From: Stenopsyche tienmushanensis
Taxonomy: Eukaryota > Arthropoda > Insecta > Trichoptera > Stenopsychidae
Assembly: GCA_008973525.1 (NCBI GenBank)
Contig: WACJ01000317.1
Location: 186,001 to 250,000 of the forward strand
Direction: 5' to 3'
DNA length: 64,000 nucleotides
Every line of letters starts with the position of its first letter. The stretch's first letter is position 1. Shown here in pieces: positions 37,730 to 50,037 of the stretch. The notes below the pieces were generated by a model. That model saw only the letters and a program-made list of their open reading frames with translations, did no database searches and was not told the DNA's origin. Both the position numbers and the translations under genes were made by a program.

Positions 37730-40700
37730 CTAAATGTATGTTTGCGCAATTGATTGATCCACGTATTTTATGTGAGTTTACAATTTAATTGCCATTCAAA
37801 GCTCAACCAATATTTTTTTCAAATCCAAATTATCATATATACATTTTTGTAGGGATCTGTTTGTATAATCTTCCATAAGTCGACAGAAGTTTCTTACTCT
37901 ATTACTTTTGAAATCACGCACTGGTGCGGCTATCAACCCCTTGGATCTAATAACTTTTTCGACACGGATTGAGTAATTTCCTCTGAGAAATGAAAATAAT
38001 ATTTAATTTCTCTAATCCGTTACATTGAATGATTGATAAGCTTTATCGCACTATTTTCTTGTTATAATAACGTATCCTAATAAAATATAATTGACATAAT
38101 TTTGACCCCGAGATCAGAGGAGAAAATTTATAATTGAAGTTCTTATCTTAAAACAAATATGAATCTTAATGTATACTGGACTATCTTGATGTGATCCAAG
38201 AATTATAAATAAGGGTCTATAAAAATATTCTTCCACATATATTCACATAAAATATCACCCATTTTCTGATTTGCGGGATTTATTTATTGAAAAAGAGGAT
38301 GTTCTCACAATTTTGATTTACCCATATTGTGAGATTCTTGACAAAAATATTCTTAATCAGTTCAAGCAAATTAATAATTAACTTGGAAAGAACTTTTGGT
38401 GTGGTTATTGATGAAATGTAAAAACTATGAATATGAAATTTTTGCAATGTAATCAGAGTATCTGTTGATATGAAAATCCCTCTATTTATTGTATAAAAAA
38501 GGATAATCTAATGATATAAAGCTTTGATAACTGGCGATTCTTAAATTATATGGATTATTGTGAATTTGTAAACTAAATCTGTAGAATGTAGAAATGGAAT
38601 GCATACATCATTTTACTTATATGAAATAAAAATATTTAAGCGTTATCAAATTTAATCAATAGTATTAATACTTATGCTATTTCATGTTGATGTACATAAT
38701 AGCTTGTATAAATAAAAATACGTAGTTTCAAATTTATTTATATAAATACTACATTGAAAATATATTTATAAGAATAATGAATATCATCGTCTCGAATCTT
38801 ACATTGGAAAAATTCTATTATTATTTTATAATATTTAAGGAAAATATATTCAAATGGTTGCATTTTCAATGCCATTTCTTATTTTATAGTCAAAAAGCTT
38901 AATTTTATCGATATTGTCTCTCGAGGGAACTGACCAATGGTGCGAGTATAAGCCCTGGAATGATGACCGGGATTTTCTCGAAAGAAACGAGGGAATCAAT
39001 ATAACAGCGTATGTTTAAAAATAAATCGTCCATAGAGGTATACTATATATTTATTGCTATACATTTAGATATGCATGTTTCCTATATTTCGTACTATACT
39101 ATAGCAATCATTTACCGATGCTTATTTTTACATCAAAGCCGGGAATAAATGCAAGCCTAATAATATAATTAAAGCTAATAAAGGCATTTGGTATATAACA
39201 ATAAGTTCTTAAATTTTAACGAGCTATTTGACTAGGCCTCTATATATGTAATTAAAATATACGAATTAAGCAATTAATGAGTTCAACATCGGAACAAAAC
39301 ATGTACAAAATACACGAATTAGCTATGATAAGGATTTGTTAAATTACACGTTTTCCCAATATTAACTAGTCCAGTCCGATAATGACGTGTCGATCTAGAT
39401 TCCATCAGCAACATTAGAAATAATGAAACGCTTAAAAAATATTGATAATTGTTGTACACTTTATTATAGTTCTTAATTGCAACTATGATATACATTTAAA
39501 TGAGACTATGCACATCAACATAGTAATTATGGCCAAATATCTGTAACTCGAATCTGAGGAGAAAGACAAAAAAGATTAATCAAACCGTGTTACACGCAAG
39601 GAAGTCGACGGAGAAAAATCTCATATTAACGGTAAAACGTAATCAAAAAATATCACAAGCATGTGTGTTATTTTTTTGAACATTGAACTCATTAGATCAT
39701 CCATTGAACCCACTATTGTATTTCTAAATAGGTCTGTAGGAATTTTGTGACAGAAAAAATCCATTGAATTATTGTGAATGCTTGCTCAGTAGGGGCATAA
39801 AAGTGACCGGAGGCCGATTTAGCAGTACACTTGTTTTATCACATATTGGAGACTTAGGGGTAGTTACATCCCCCCCCCCCCAAGCAAAGCAAACACATTG
39901 TTTTCGCCACTTGATTTCACCCTCAGTGGTGGCACGAATATCACCATTCAGCTCGAGATAATTGTTCTTTATTTCTTCTTTCGTTGAAATATTGCAGAAA
40001 TATTTAATTTACGGATTTTTTAATTTTAAAACAACTAATTGCAAATATATTTCAATTTAGCAGGACTATATATAGCAAAAATACACAGCAGTCATTGGAA
40101 AAAATTATAATAAATGAAACATATGTTTTTGGTTAATATCTTTAACCTTTTCATAAACTTCTGAAAACAAAGCTGAATATTCTTATTTTATAAACTTGTC
40201 TGTTATTCTGTTTTTTTGATTTAGTTTAAATTAAAATTAGTAGCAGTTAATATTATCGCGTAATATTGATAAGTAGGTGTCGGTGTATTCGATCAATTTT
40301 AGGATTCAAATCCATTGGTATCAACAAAATTTGGGAGATCAAAAATATTAACATTTCCAAACAATAGTCTCGATTCAAATTTAGTCAGATTTTTGACTTC
40401 CTAAAAACATACCTATTTCATCAATGAAAATACGTTTCAATTATAATATAAGTATACGTCTTAAACACAAGGACATTTTTCGATATCAAAATTATTGAGA
40501 ACATTTATAAAATCATGATGAAATTAGTAGCTATTGCTCTTATTAGAATTCCCATTTTCTTAATTCGAAACTATAATAGCCGATGACACATGATGTGTAC
40601 CATAACTAAAACAATCAAAATATGCATCATGTCAATATCTGCACCATACTTTCGCTAAAAACTATTGTCTGACGATGCAGACCAGTTTTTTATTTATTAC

Positions 40701-41040
40701 ACAACTCTCAAATAATAATTTTAGCAGCAAAATAAAACCATAATTATATTTTTTAAAAATGGAATCTAGTTATGTAAATATAAATAATTAATTATAGCAA
40801 TCATCAATACTACCATCATATTTTTACAAATTCAGTATGTTAGTGAGCTTTTTGTGATTTAAAATGGAATAAATATTAAAGACCATTAGATTATGTATGA
40901 ACCTTAAAAAAATCTAAGAATTATTGAGAAAATATTTAATAATAGGATCATCAGCCATGTATAGTTAGTATTGCAAATAAATATTTTTAGCCTTAAAAAG
41001 CGAAGATATTCTTAAGAACCCATCGAAAATACTTTTTGCA
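37730..41040. other. Mostly AT-rich intergenic DNA
   Basis: No gene supported. A run of 12 C lies at 39,870-39,881, inside a slightly GC-richer patch (39,760-39,960) that may be an old repeat. Another small patch is at 38,920-39,000. Confidence 0.4.
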
Positions 41041-41780
41041 GAATTTTATAGTGTATCACAGGGGGAGGCATTGTGTTGCCACTGCATCGTAGGTGGTATT
41101 AGCGTCTTTTCTGTCCGGCGGCAGCATCCGTCTTCCTTCGCTTATCTATCCGTTATTTATCTATTTCTGTACAGCCACCCTCACAAAATAAATATTGGGG
41201 ACAGATCTGCTTTATCCGCATCCCCGCTTTACGCCCTCTGTCCTCTACTTACATGTGTCATTGATTCTAAATCGAATCTGGCTTCATCTTTACTATCGGC
41301 CGACCTCACCGTCCCAAAACCCTCGAAAAGCTCATCTAAATTTTGCCACATTAAATGAAACAATCGATTCTTCAACGAGAAAAAAATGTTGACCGTTTAT
41401 GCCGGATTCGAAGAAATGTACGTACAAGCATTCCGTTGAGTAAAAGTATGCAAACAATTATGCCGGGTCCAACTTTTTCTTAGAATAACATAATTGCGTT
41501 TGGTCCGTTGCTAAATTATGACTCAATTAACACGAACCGAAAGCGGCGCCATTGTTCACGGCTCCAAATGCGTATTAAAAGCGTTCTATGTGTTTTTGTG
41601 TGTCTCAATAAACAAACGGTGTCACAATTTTAAAGCAAGCATCATTTTCCATAGGTTTCGTGGGTGGGGCTCAGGGGTAGAGGCAGCTGCGCTCTCCGGA
41701 GCCCCCGGGGGGCGAGGCGCCTCCGCCCTCTCGTACCGCGCCAAGTGTCGTGATATACGACCAATGATAATAACCATACA
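41040..41780. promoter_or_regulatory. GC-rich island, non-coding or cryptic exon
   Basis: The block at 41,660-41,760 is among the most GC-rich in the window (GAGCCCCCGGGGGGCGAGGC). On the minus strand a frame reads RHLARYERAEAPRPPGAPES, then AAASTPEPHPRN, after a possible acceptor near 41,784, but no donor or homology supports an exon. The plus frame is no better. The 41,040-41,350 part is pyrimidine-rich. I read it as candidate regulatory DNA or an unrecognised exon. Confidence 0.25.
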
Positions 41781-44700
41781 CTACATTCAGCTCCTCCGTC
41801 TTTTCAAAAGACGTCTGATGCTCTTATAAACCACCGTATATGTTATTAAAAAATTTACACATAGATTTTATAAATACTATAATTTTAATATATGGCAATC
41901 ATTATAAATCATTTTACATGGTGTGACTTATATAAATAGGGATAGCTATGAATATGACAACAAATAATAGCTGATAGGAATATTAAAATTGTCATATTAA
42001 TCAACTACTCTAAAATACATGAATCTGGTTAAAATTTAAATCGTTGAAATAAACAACAATCGTTAAAAGCTTTTACTATACTGATTTTTTAAATATCCAT
42101 ATTTATAAAAATTAAAATCGAACTAGTTCTATTCTTAGAACAGTCGAACTGTTATAATAAATCGAAAATCAGTTGTAAGTTTTGGCCAAATATTTAGAAG
42201 TCCTACTTCCCTAGGAAATGATTAACCATTTATCCAAAAGATCTTTTAAATTATTTGATATTTGATCTTGTTGTGAAGACAATTTCCTTTAATTTTTTAA
42301 CGAATTAATAAAAGCTTAACACATTTTCGTCGGGACTATGTTCTTTCACAATTTTTTCTGTAATGCGAGATAAGAAGTATTGAATTAACATAGTGTACGA
42401 TTTTCCAGGGGTATTTGATAACAAAAATTACACTTCATAAAAGGAAATTCTCAAGACTATCATTCAAAAATAAAGTATTCACCTAATACAGCGTTACTCG
42501 TGAGTTGTATTGTGCATAATTTAATAATAGTACATATGTATTTTATTTCTATTAAGACAATAGAGCGATGTAGTTATTTATGATAAATATTTTTTTTAAA
42601 TTCATTTAAAATATTGAGTGGTTTTGAGTTTACATATAGCGATTTTTACATTAAATTATGTTTTTGCTCGCGGTGCATAACTTTAACAACTACTACGGCA
42701 AATTCAGGCAGACTACGCCCGACTAAAGTGTGTTAATTTTCTTGCATTTTTATACATGTTTGTCTTCAAGCTTGATATATAGAAAGCCTCCAAAGAAACA
42801 GATCTACACCCATTGTATTTTTTATCGATTTTTTTCCACCATGGCACCGCGTGACGCCCATGGTAAAATATTGAGCCCGGCAGCATAACACAAATCCGAT
42901 TAATTTATTCCACAAATAACCGAAATGCAACAAAACAATAATTTACAAATAAAATTACAATGCCTCTTAGCAGTTCGCACCCGCATTCTTCCTATAATTG
43001 ATGCCCTCCAAATGTATTTGGTGCCTCAAACACAACATCCACAACAGCCTTTCCATTTCTACAGAGAGCTTTTTTTTGAATTAAAACTCTCATGCATATG
43101 TAAATATTCTCAAGAACAATGGTAATAATATTACCCTTTTTCGGTTAAACTGAGCATTTATTCATTTCAATGTGTGCCCTATAAATTAAACCGAATCCAA
43201 GTAATTTTTTCACAGTCGGGATTAATATGTAAATGATGTTCGATTATCCTATTTAAGATTCGATATCGGACTTACTGTTTTATTGCACACTTGAGGCATC
43301 AAAACAGGGTGAATAGAATGATTAGCATATCATCATTTAATTTACCAAAACATTACGTATAGGTAAAACGTGTGTTGAAAATTTTAAATCTTTGGATGTA
43401 AATTTAATAAATATTATATTATTACTATTATAAAATTTAATGAATTTAACCAAATTAATCCCTCGTATATTGTATTTATCCTTAATAATACTTTCATGCT
43501 TGTACTGAATTATGATAAAAATATTATGTATAACACGTTGTAAATATTAGTGCTTGTCCAAAGCTTAAATTTATGGCTTTTTTGAATGATGACATTGAAT
43601 CCGGGATATAACAAACTTTCATGATGCGACATGCAATACATCATAATTACATTTCTTTTCTGCTAAAAATGTTTTCACTGAAATAACGTATTTATATTCA
43701 AAATATATGTTTAGTTCCATTCGTGTAATTAATGTTGTAATATTTATTTTTAGCAAGGATGATTTATATAGATTTTTTATCATTTTATATAAGCTAGTTC
43801 AACTCGTTTTCGTGCGGTGTTTTCCCATTACCTGTCACATATTTTAAAATATGATTTTTTGAATAGGAATTTTATATAGAAGAGAATCTATGAGAAAATA
43901 GTTAATATAATTTAATAATATTTTAATTATTATTGCAAATCCATAGGTTATTATTTTCAGAACCAAGAATTCTGGGAAATTTGAATGGAGACAATTGATT
44001 TTTCCACAATCAGGACTTGAACTCAAATCATTAATATAAAAGTTCAAGATCTAACTCGCTTTATTAATCAGAAAAAAAATATAGTGTCCCAAATTTTACT
44101 TTATATATATTCTATCTGATCTGAATTTGAAATTAATGCTATTTCATAGAAAAATAATATCAATATTTTTTTCCATTTATTAAACTGCAAAAATTTTTCA
44201 AATCCATATATTTCTTTAAAATTTTGAAGATATTTTTTTTTATAAAAGTTCAGCTTATTTTACAAAGATTAAAAAAATCCATTCTATAACATGAATAATA
44301 AATAAGTAATTAAAAATCAGGAGCATTTTGGGATATACTGGGATACATATGATGTAATGCTTTAAGTCAGATTTATCGCATTTTCTTCGCAAAACAAACT
44401 CTTTTCTAATTTCGCCATAACGAATTTAGAAAAAAAAACAATTTTAAGGATTAATTTCGATAAATGGACAATTTAAAAATCGACGGTTAAGACAATTACA
44501 TTAGATAATATCGAGGAGTCGTGGAAAGAAGTCAAGTAACAGACGATGAATTATGCATGGAAATATACATTGTCGAGGGTGATGGAAGAAAATCATCAAT
44601 TCAAACCATTTACTGATATTTATCAAAGTGTTCCAAGTGTGGTGAATAATTACTGTTTAATTAAGTTTTTCATGTGGAGATTTACGCAAAATGGATCAAG

Positions 44701-44930
44701 AACATATGCAATATGAAAATTAAAACGGGCCATATTGATGATTTAAAAACGGAATTAAATCCCAATGGATCCCAATGAGAATATGCATCGTAATTTTCAC
44801 ACTTTTTGACATAGTATCCCATGTTTTTCTTATCGTGGAAATAGTATATACGAATGATTGTTCAAAGTCATCAAATTATTACTACATTTAGCCATTAAAA
44901 CATTATGAACACCTTGTAGCTCTAAAGTTG
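41781..44930. other. AT-rich intergenic DNA, no gene seen
   Basis: A patch at 42,660-42,900 is slightly GC-richer and contains CCACCATGG, but the frame from that ATG ends after 15 codons. Nothing else stands out apart from a 17-bp palindrome (CGTCTTTTCAAAAGACG) at about 41,799-41,815. Confidence 0.4.
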
Positions 44931-45470
44931 CAGTCCAAACACCTCCCGTCAATACAATCCATAAACCATCGCAACGTTATCATTTTCAAATACCGACCAC
45001 ACGATTCTGAATAATTTAACCTCCACTTTTAATCGTGGTCAGTTTTAATACATCACACCGGCAGTGTCCGATTATGGCCAAATGAACCCTAAAGCCAAAT
45101 TCTTTTATTTTTTTCATCACTGCCTTATAAATATTTATACCAATGTGTCCGTTTTGGGGGTGTGTTTGGACTCGAGATTTATAACACCATAGTCCGAGGA
45201 GTGAGAGAAGCACTTGTGTGACTGTTTTTTTCGTCTTCTTTGTATACCACATTATTATTACCGTTCTTACTACACACATTTGTTTCGTTTGACCCAAGGC
45301 TAAAAGCATTTGAAGTGTTCGGCTCCGGTCCTTTGCTTGCGATTACTGAATTAATAAGCCGAACGATCCATATTTATTTTTCAACCATCTGAAAACACAA
45401 AAACGCTCCGATCCAAGTCTAAATCGATATTAAATATTTGCCGAGGTGAATTTAGGAGGGTGTATAAAAC
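44930..45470. promoter_or_regulatory. Candidate regulatory island
   Basis: Mixed-composition DNA with ACCGACCACACGA near 44,994, a Runt-like motif. The minus-strand frame of 97 codons matches nothing. Lies about 4 kb past the GATA-factor stop. Role is inferred only. Confidence 0.22.
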
Positions 45471-47555
45471 GGATTTATGTATTGAATTCGACAAAAATTC
45501 TAATATTGACGTACTCCCCAGCTGACGAAGTTAACGGTTATTTAATCTTTCGAAATTCTGACCCATTATGGGAAGATTTTTTTTTATTCCATCTCCTCGT
45601 CTCATTTCTGTATAATCGAATCTTCTAGTTGTTCTCGGCTTAAGCTAACCTCATCATGCGCTTGGCTGACTTTTCAATTTAGCCAATGATCTCTCTCCAT
45701 TATTGGACTGCCATAGACATGACTGCTCACCCTACCTTCATCTCATGGAAGTAAAACTGTCGTTAAAATCACATAAATTCGACATTATAATTTGTCTATT
45801 AAAATACAATAAATTTATAAATATTTTACATTGGAAACTCGCTTTTTGTAAAAAATATCGCTTGAAATTAATTTTAGAAATACATCGATTGACAGTATTA
45901 TTAAGCCTTCGAACTTTTTTAAATCTGACAGATTTTCATCATAATCATATCAAATTTGATTTATAGAAGCGAAATTTATATTTTAAGCCCAAATGTTGCA
46001 TCAAAATGCGCAACAAAAAATATTTGCAAGGATCCTTACATATGTTTGTTGACGTAAAGGAAACCACAGCAGGATCATTGCACTTCATGCGAATGACTGC
46101 ATTTTTAAAAGGCTGACCGAGCTTGATTTCTCATCGTTTTTTGCTGTTGTGCTTATTCAATTACATTCTTTTCATAATCTGGACTGACAGAAAAATCTTT
46201 ATTTTTTTGGTGGAATGCGGTTACTTTGAGCACAGGGGATGATTTCTTTACAATGGTAAATATAATAAAGTAAATTTAAATAAGAAATAATCATAATAAT
46301 TGGATTTCTGCAGTCTTTTCTGTGGGATCATTGCGACCGAAAATTTTCACATGGTTCTCGCAACATAAGTTCATGTAGTTCACAGAACCATCTTCAGATA
46401 CTGAATTAAATCTTTAAATCATTTTTGATCATTTTTGTTAAATTACAAAGCGCCTATGCATATTTTTGTTGTTTATTAGGAGTTGAATTTCAATATTTGC
46501 ATTGGCGTTCCCATTACTCAGAATCATAACTTATTTCTGAGTCATATTTAATTTGCATGAATTAACAATCACATACACTCATTAACTTGATAAAATTAAC
46601 AGATATGCATGCAGAGCGGATAGTCGGCGCGGGCAGCGGTAGATCTTAGAGCGAGCGTGAATGTCGCTAAGCCTTTGTAACAATCATATTTGATTTATCA
46701 TATTTAATTTATTGATATAGATAATATCAGTCATGTAAAATTAATGAATGATTTGTCTTGTGATTAATGAACAATTTGCAGACGTATGTGGGAGATTGCA
46801 TATCAAAAACTAGGAAATACATTGATCTCCTAACTGATGCCGAATATAGCAGCCAAAGGATTATGCAGCGTTAGTCTTCTATTGCTTTCGCATATTGTTT
46901 TGGATTAATCGAACTTGAAATGTTAACCTCTGAAAGAAGGTTCATTCAACAATGAAGGAGCATTACCATTTTTGAAATCGCAAAGGTATATCAGAGATAC
47001 GCAATTTTGAGTGCAAGATCGATTTTGAGATGCACTTCTTAAGTCCTATGCATTTTTGCTCTAGATTTTGAAAATATTTTTTATTAAGATGGTAATAAAA
47101 TCATACATTTAAAAAATGAAGGTCATGCTGCCTTCAATATCGAGTGCATGTAGAGGTCCTTATCCTGCAGTAGGCTGCTTATTGATGTACTATGACGATG
47201 ATGAAATAATTTAATAAAATAAGATTTATATGCTTTTTGGATTGTGTATTCTTTATGTGTATTTATATTGGTTTTTCATAGTATTTATTATTGAAATTTG
47301 GGTTTGTTTCAAATGAAAGTAGACGAGATTTAATTCATGTTTTTATTATCATTATTTGTATGCACTGTTGTTGTTGTTTTCATTTCGCATATGTAAATAA
47401 TCGTCATTTATAATCATTTATAATAATATATTACAAGTTCTGTCTGCGATCCACAATACAATACAATACTAACATGAAATCAATACACTAGTTTTATTTT
47501 TATATTTATAAATTATAACTACAATCACACGATGGGCAAATCTTATTACTAAATC
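45471..47555. other. AT-rich intergenic DNA, no gene seen
   Basis: A short GC-rich patch at about 46,610-46,680 (GTCGGCGCGGGCAGCGG) is unexplained. No other feature. Confidence 0.4.
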
Positions 47556-47560
47556 ATATT

Positions 47561-47693
47561 TAGAGGGCACAATTCCCGATCGACGAAAAGAACATCGTCA
47601 TTTTACAGTTTTGTATGAAGCTATCTGTTAGTTTTTGTATGTTCGGTTTATAAATAAAATTGCATGTGGTTCGATCGGGAGTCGTGCCCTTTA
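47561..47693. mobile_element. TA-flanked MITE (Tc1/mariner-like)
   Basis: A 133-bp unit with inverted ends: left TAGAGGGCACAATTCCCGAT and right, read inward, TAAAGGGCACGACTCCCGAT, continuing CGA in both. About 20 of 24 positions match. TA at each edge fits a TA target duplication. There is no coding capacity. It lies about 1.8 kb beyond the GATA-factor stop codon, so could sit in its 3' UTR or just downstream. A processed hairpin RNA is less likely because the arms are about 85 bp apart. Confidence 0.6.
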
Positions 47694-49300
47694 AAAATTC
47701 ACATTAAATCTCGATATAATAGTCTTTTATGTATAATACTCCTCCCTTACCAATCAATGTATTTTTTACAAACAAATTAAAGGAATGAAACAAATACATT
47801 CTTATGTACATAAATAAATAAATTTGTTGCTATTTTGTATTCCTACGGAACAGTATTTAATTAGGTTTGTTGCATTAATTTTTAACAAATCCGTTCTGCG
47901 GTTTAACAGTATAAAATGATTGTTATTTTTTATGCTGCAAAAATGATTGATTATAAATTGCTCAAATGATTTTAGTTGTTTTCGCTTGAATCACCAGGAT
48001 TATAATTTAAAAACGCAATATATATATATAACAAAGAACAAAGAGGGCTTAATTTAAAGCAATTTCAATCGATTACGTATTAAAGAATAAATTATTAAAA
48101 AAAATATTTGGTTGTACAAAATCTTCATTTATCAAAGAATCGCAATGACATCTTCATCGCATCTAAAAAAAATCTCAATAATAAAAAAAAATTGTTTTGA
48201 ATGACCCTGTTACTATAAGTCTCCTTCAAAGTACAACTTTTATTATTGGCCAACATTTCAACTAGCCTGTTTCAATAAAAGAAGCTAATAAAATTAATCT
48301 ATCTTATTATTAAATAATACTGGTGATTATTAAACTTTTCTTCCAAACAAATTTATTTCATACTAAATAACTAAAATGAACGAACTGCTCGAAAAGGAAA
48401 CATAAAAAAAATGTTCGGACTAAAAGTTTAAAACACCCTGTATTAGGTGAATAACTACAGAGTGGTTAAAAACTTACACATAAATAAATCCCATTGCACT
48501 TGTTTAAATAGTTTGTGTCGCAAACGTTGAAAGGTTCCAACTTTCCGACATTTACAATAGCTTTCAATTAAAACGTCTTAATCTCTATTGAATTCCTAAT
48601 CTTTCGTATTAAATTTCTCATTATAGGTGTTCCGTATTATGTCGACTAACGATGAAAGAATGATCCGTTAAGAAAAATAACAAAAAACATGTAACTTCAC
48701 GACGGTGCGTAAAAAACCGTGAATACAAATATATATATATATTACACATGTATAAAATACAAACGGTTTTATTATTTTAATTATTAATTAATTTATACAA
48801 TTGCAAATGACTATTTTATTAAAATACACACCAACCTAATTTTTAATAATATATATATATAGGCATGTATATATATCGTTTTTTTTAATATTAAAATTTA
48901 CTTTGTATAATTTTTAATGTTTAAAAATTTACACAGCGCACAATTTTTATTAGTTCGATTAGCAATAAAAATCATCACTTCTTATATTCCTTATACGAAT
49001 ATGGCCACAATTTTTTCAAAAAAGAAATACAATCTTATTACAATTTACAAACTCTTTCAACTATTTACATGAAAGCTGGCATACCAGTCTTTTAATTCAA
49101 ATACCTTAAATTTTTATTTACTCTGAACTTGGATTTGTTTCAAGGAGAATTTCGAAAGAAACCAAGTTGTGAAACCATTTGAACAAAAAAAAAAGTTGTG
49201 GAATTGTCTTTAAAAAAATATATTTATAACGCAATAATTTTACCTATCAGTTATTTGTACTTTTCATCCCTTTAAGAATTGAATGAAATAAAAATAATTA
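47694..49300. other. AT-rich DNA downstream of the GATA factor
   Basis: Contains several TA runs (near 48,018, 48,731 and 48,852). No coding sequence. Part may be 3' UTR of the minus-strand gene, since the transcript end is not fixed. Confidence 0.4.
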
Positions 49301-49353
49301 AAAATAATATGAAAACAATATGTAGGAATATTTTTTTGCTATTTATACAATCG

Positions 49354-49359
49354 TTTATT
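49354..49359 (-). terminator. Candidate polyadenylation signal for the GATA factor
   Basis: TTTATT on the plus strand gives AATAAA on the minus strand, 130 bp past the predicted stop codon. Other AATAAA-like hexamers occur further along in this AT-rich DNA, so the true 3' end may be longer. Confidence 0.35.
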
Positions 49360-49488
49360 ATTTTTTTACACAGCACGGTAGAACAAATAGAAGGGATCGT
49401 ATGTATTTCGGAAACCGTTGACTTCCATACTATTTACATCAGGGCTGTTTCCGGAAATGTTCCCAATGTCACAGTCATCATCAGCTCA

Positions 49489-49515
49489 TCACGTATATTC
49501 TGATCTCCAGCCAGA
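49489..49515 (-). CDS. pnr: pannier-type GATA factor, terminal coding exon
   Basis: A 27-nt coding exon after an acceptor TTTGTTTATAG. In phase with the preceding exon it reads SGWRSEYT and stops with TGA at 49,489-49,491. The 87-bp intron before it starts with GTATGC. If the intron were retained, the protein would instead end VCKYYI after SLNSM. I favour splicing because both sites are good and the frame fits, but the short C-terminal peptide is a prediction. Confidence 0.6.
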   Translation of the reverse strand, partial: SGWRSEYT

Positions 49516-49602
49516 CTATAAACAAACAAATCGAATTAGTCCCAAATATTAGAAGAAACTATATTTTAATTGCTCAAATTTTTAAATGTAATATTTGCAT
49601 AC

Positions 49603-49760
49603 CATGGAGTTAAGTGAGGTGAGTCCTGTCATATGATGATGATAGGCAGCAGGTGGAGCAGGTGGAGGGGCTGCAAATGGCTGATGCGCCGGTCCAGCAC
49701 CGTACCAATGTGCTGGCATATGCGCATGCGCGTGTACTCCTAAATGAGCTCCATGTTGAC
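49603..49760 (-). CDS. pnr: pannier-type GATA factor, His/Pro/Ala-rich exon
   Basis: After acceptor TTTCGATAG the exon completes a split Gly codon and reads GQHGAHLGVHAHAHMPAHWY, then GAGPAHQPFAAPPPAPPAAY, then HHHMTGLTSLNSM. Low-complexity His, Pro and Ala tracts of this kind are common in insect transcription-factor tails. The 84-bp intron before it and 87-bp intron after it are typical insect short introns. It lies on the C-terminal, non-DNA-binding side of the protein; any activation role is inferred. Confidence 0.85.
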
Positions 49761-49844
49761 CTATCGAAACAAATTTAAACCATTAAAATCATGCCAATAA
49801 TACAAACAAAGCTAGCAAATCATAAACAATCAAATTGAGCTTAC

Positions 49845-50037
49845 CAAAATCACCCATGGCAGCCCCAAAAGGCGAAGCTCCAAAGCCTCCCTTGGAATCT
49901 TGCAGGGGCTTGATGATGTCTCCCATGACGCCACCTAACGCCAAGCACCCACCGCCTTTTTTCTTTTTACTTTTACTACTAAGCTTTCGATTCCTCGTCT
50001 GGATGCCTTCCTTCTTCATCGTCAATGGCCTATTGAC
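49845..50037 (-). CDS. pnr: pannier-type GATA factor, basic tail after the second zinc finger
   Basis: The exon follows TTTATTTTCCAG and opens [19 protein letters not shown], then [11 protein letters not shown]. This is the nearly invariant basic extension directly after the CNACGLYYKLHN part of the second (C-terminal) GATA finger. The [12 protein letters not shown] form is that of insect Pannier, as opposed to the RKRKPK form of other GATA factors. The basic tail contacts the DNA minor groove beside the finger. The rest reads [20 protein letters not shown] and [14 protein letters not shown], ending in phase 1 at donor GTAAGC. Pannier is a nuclear regulator of dorsal ectoderm, heart and dorsal thorax patterning. 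Both zinc fingers must lie on exons at higher coordinates; none was found before 64,000. Confidence 0.92.

Noticed and set aside
42840..42888. A start codon in good context (CCACCATGG)
   Set aside because: The frame ends after 15 codons and shows no support as a gene.
47561..47693. A microRNA precursor
   Set aside because: Arms are about 85 bp apart with an unpaired interior; TA borders fit a MITE better.
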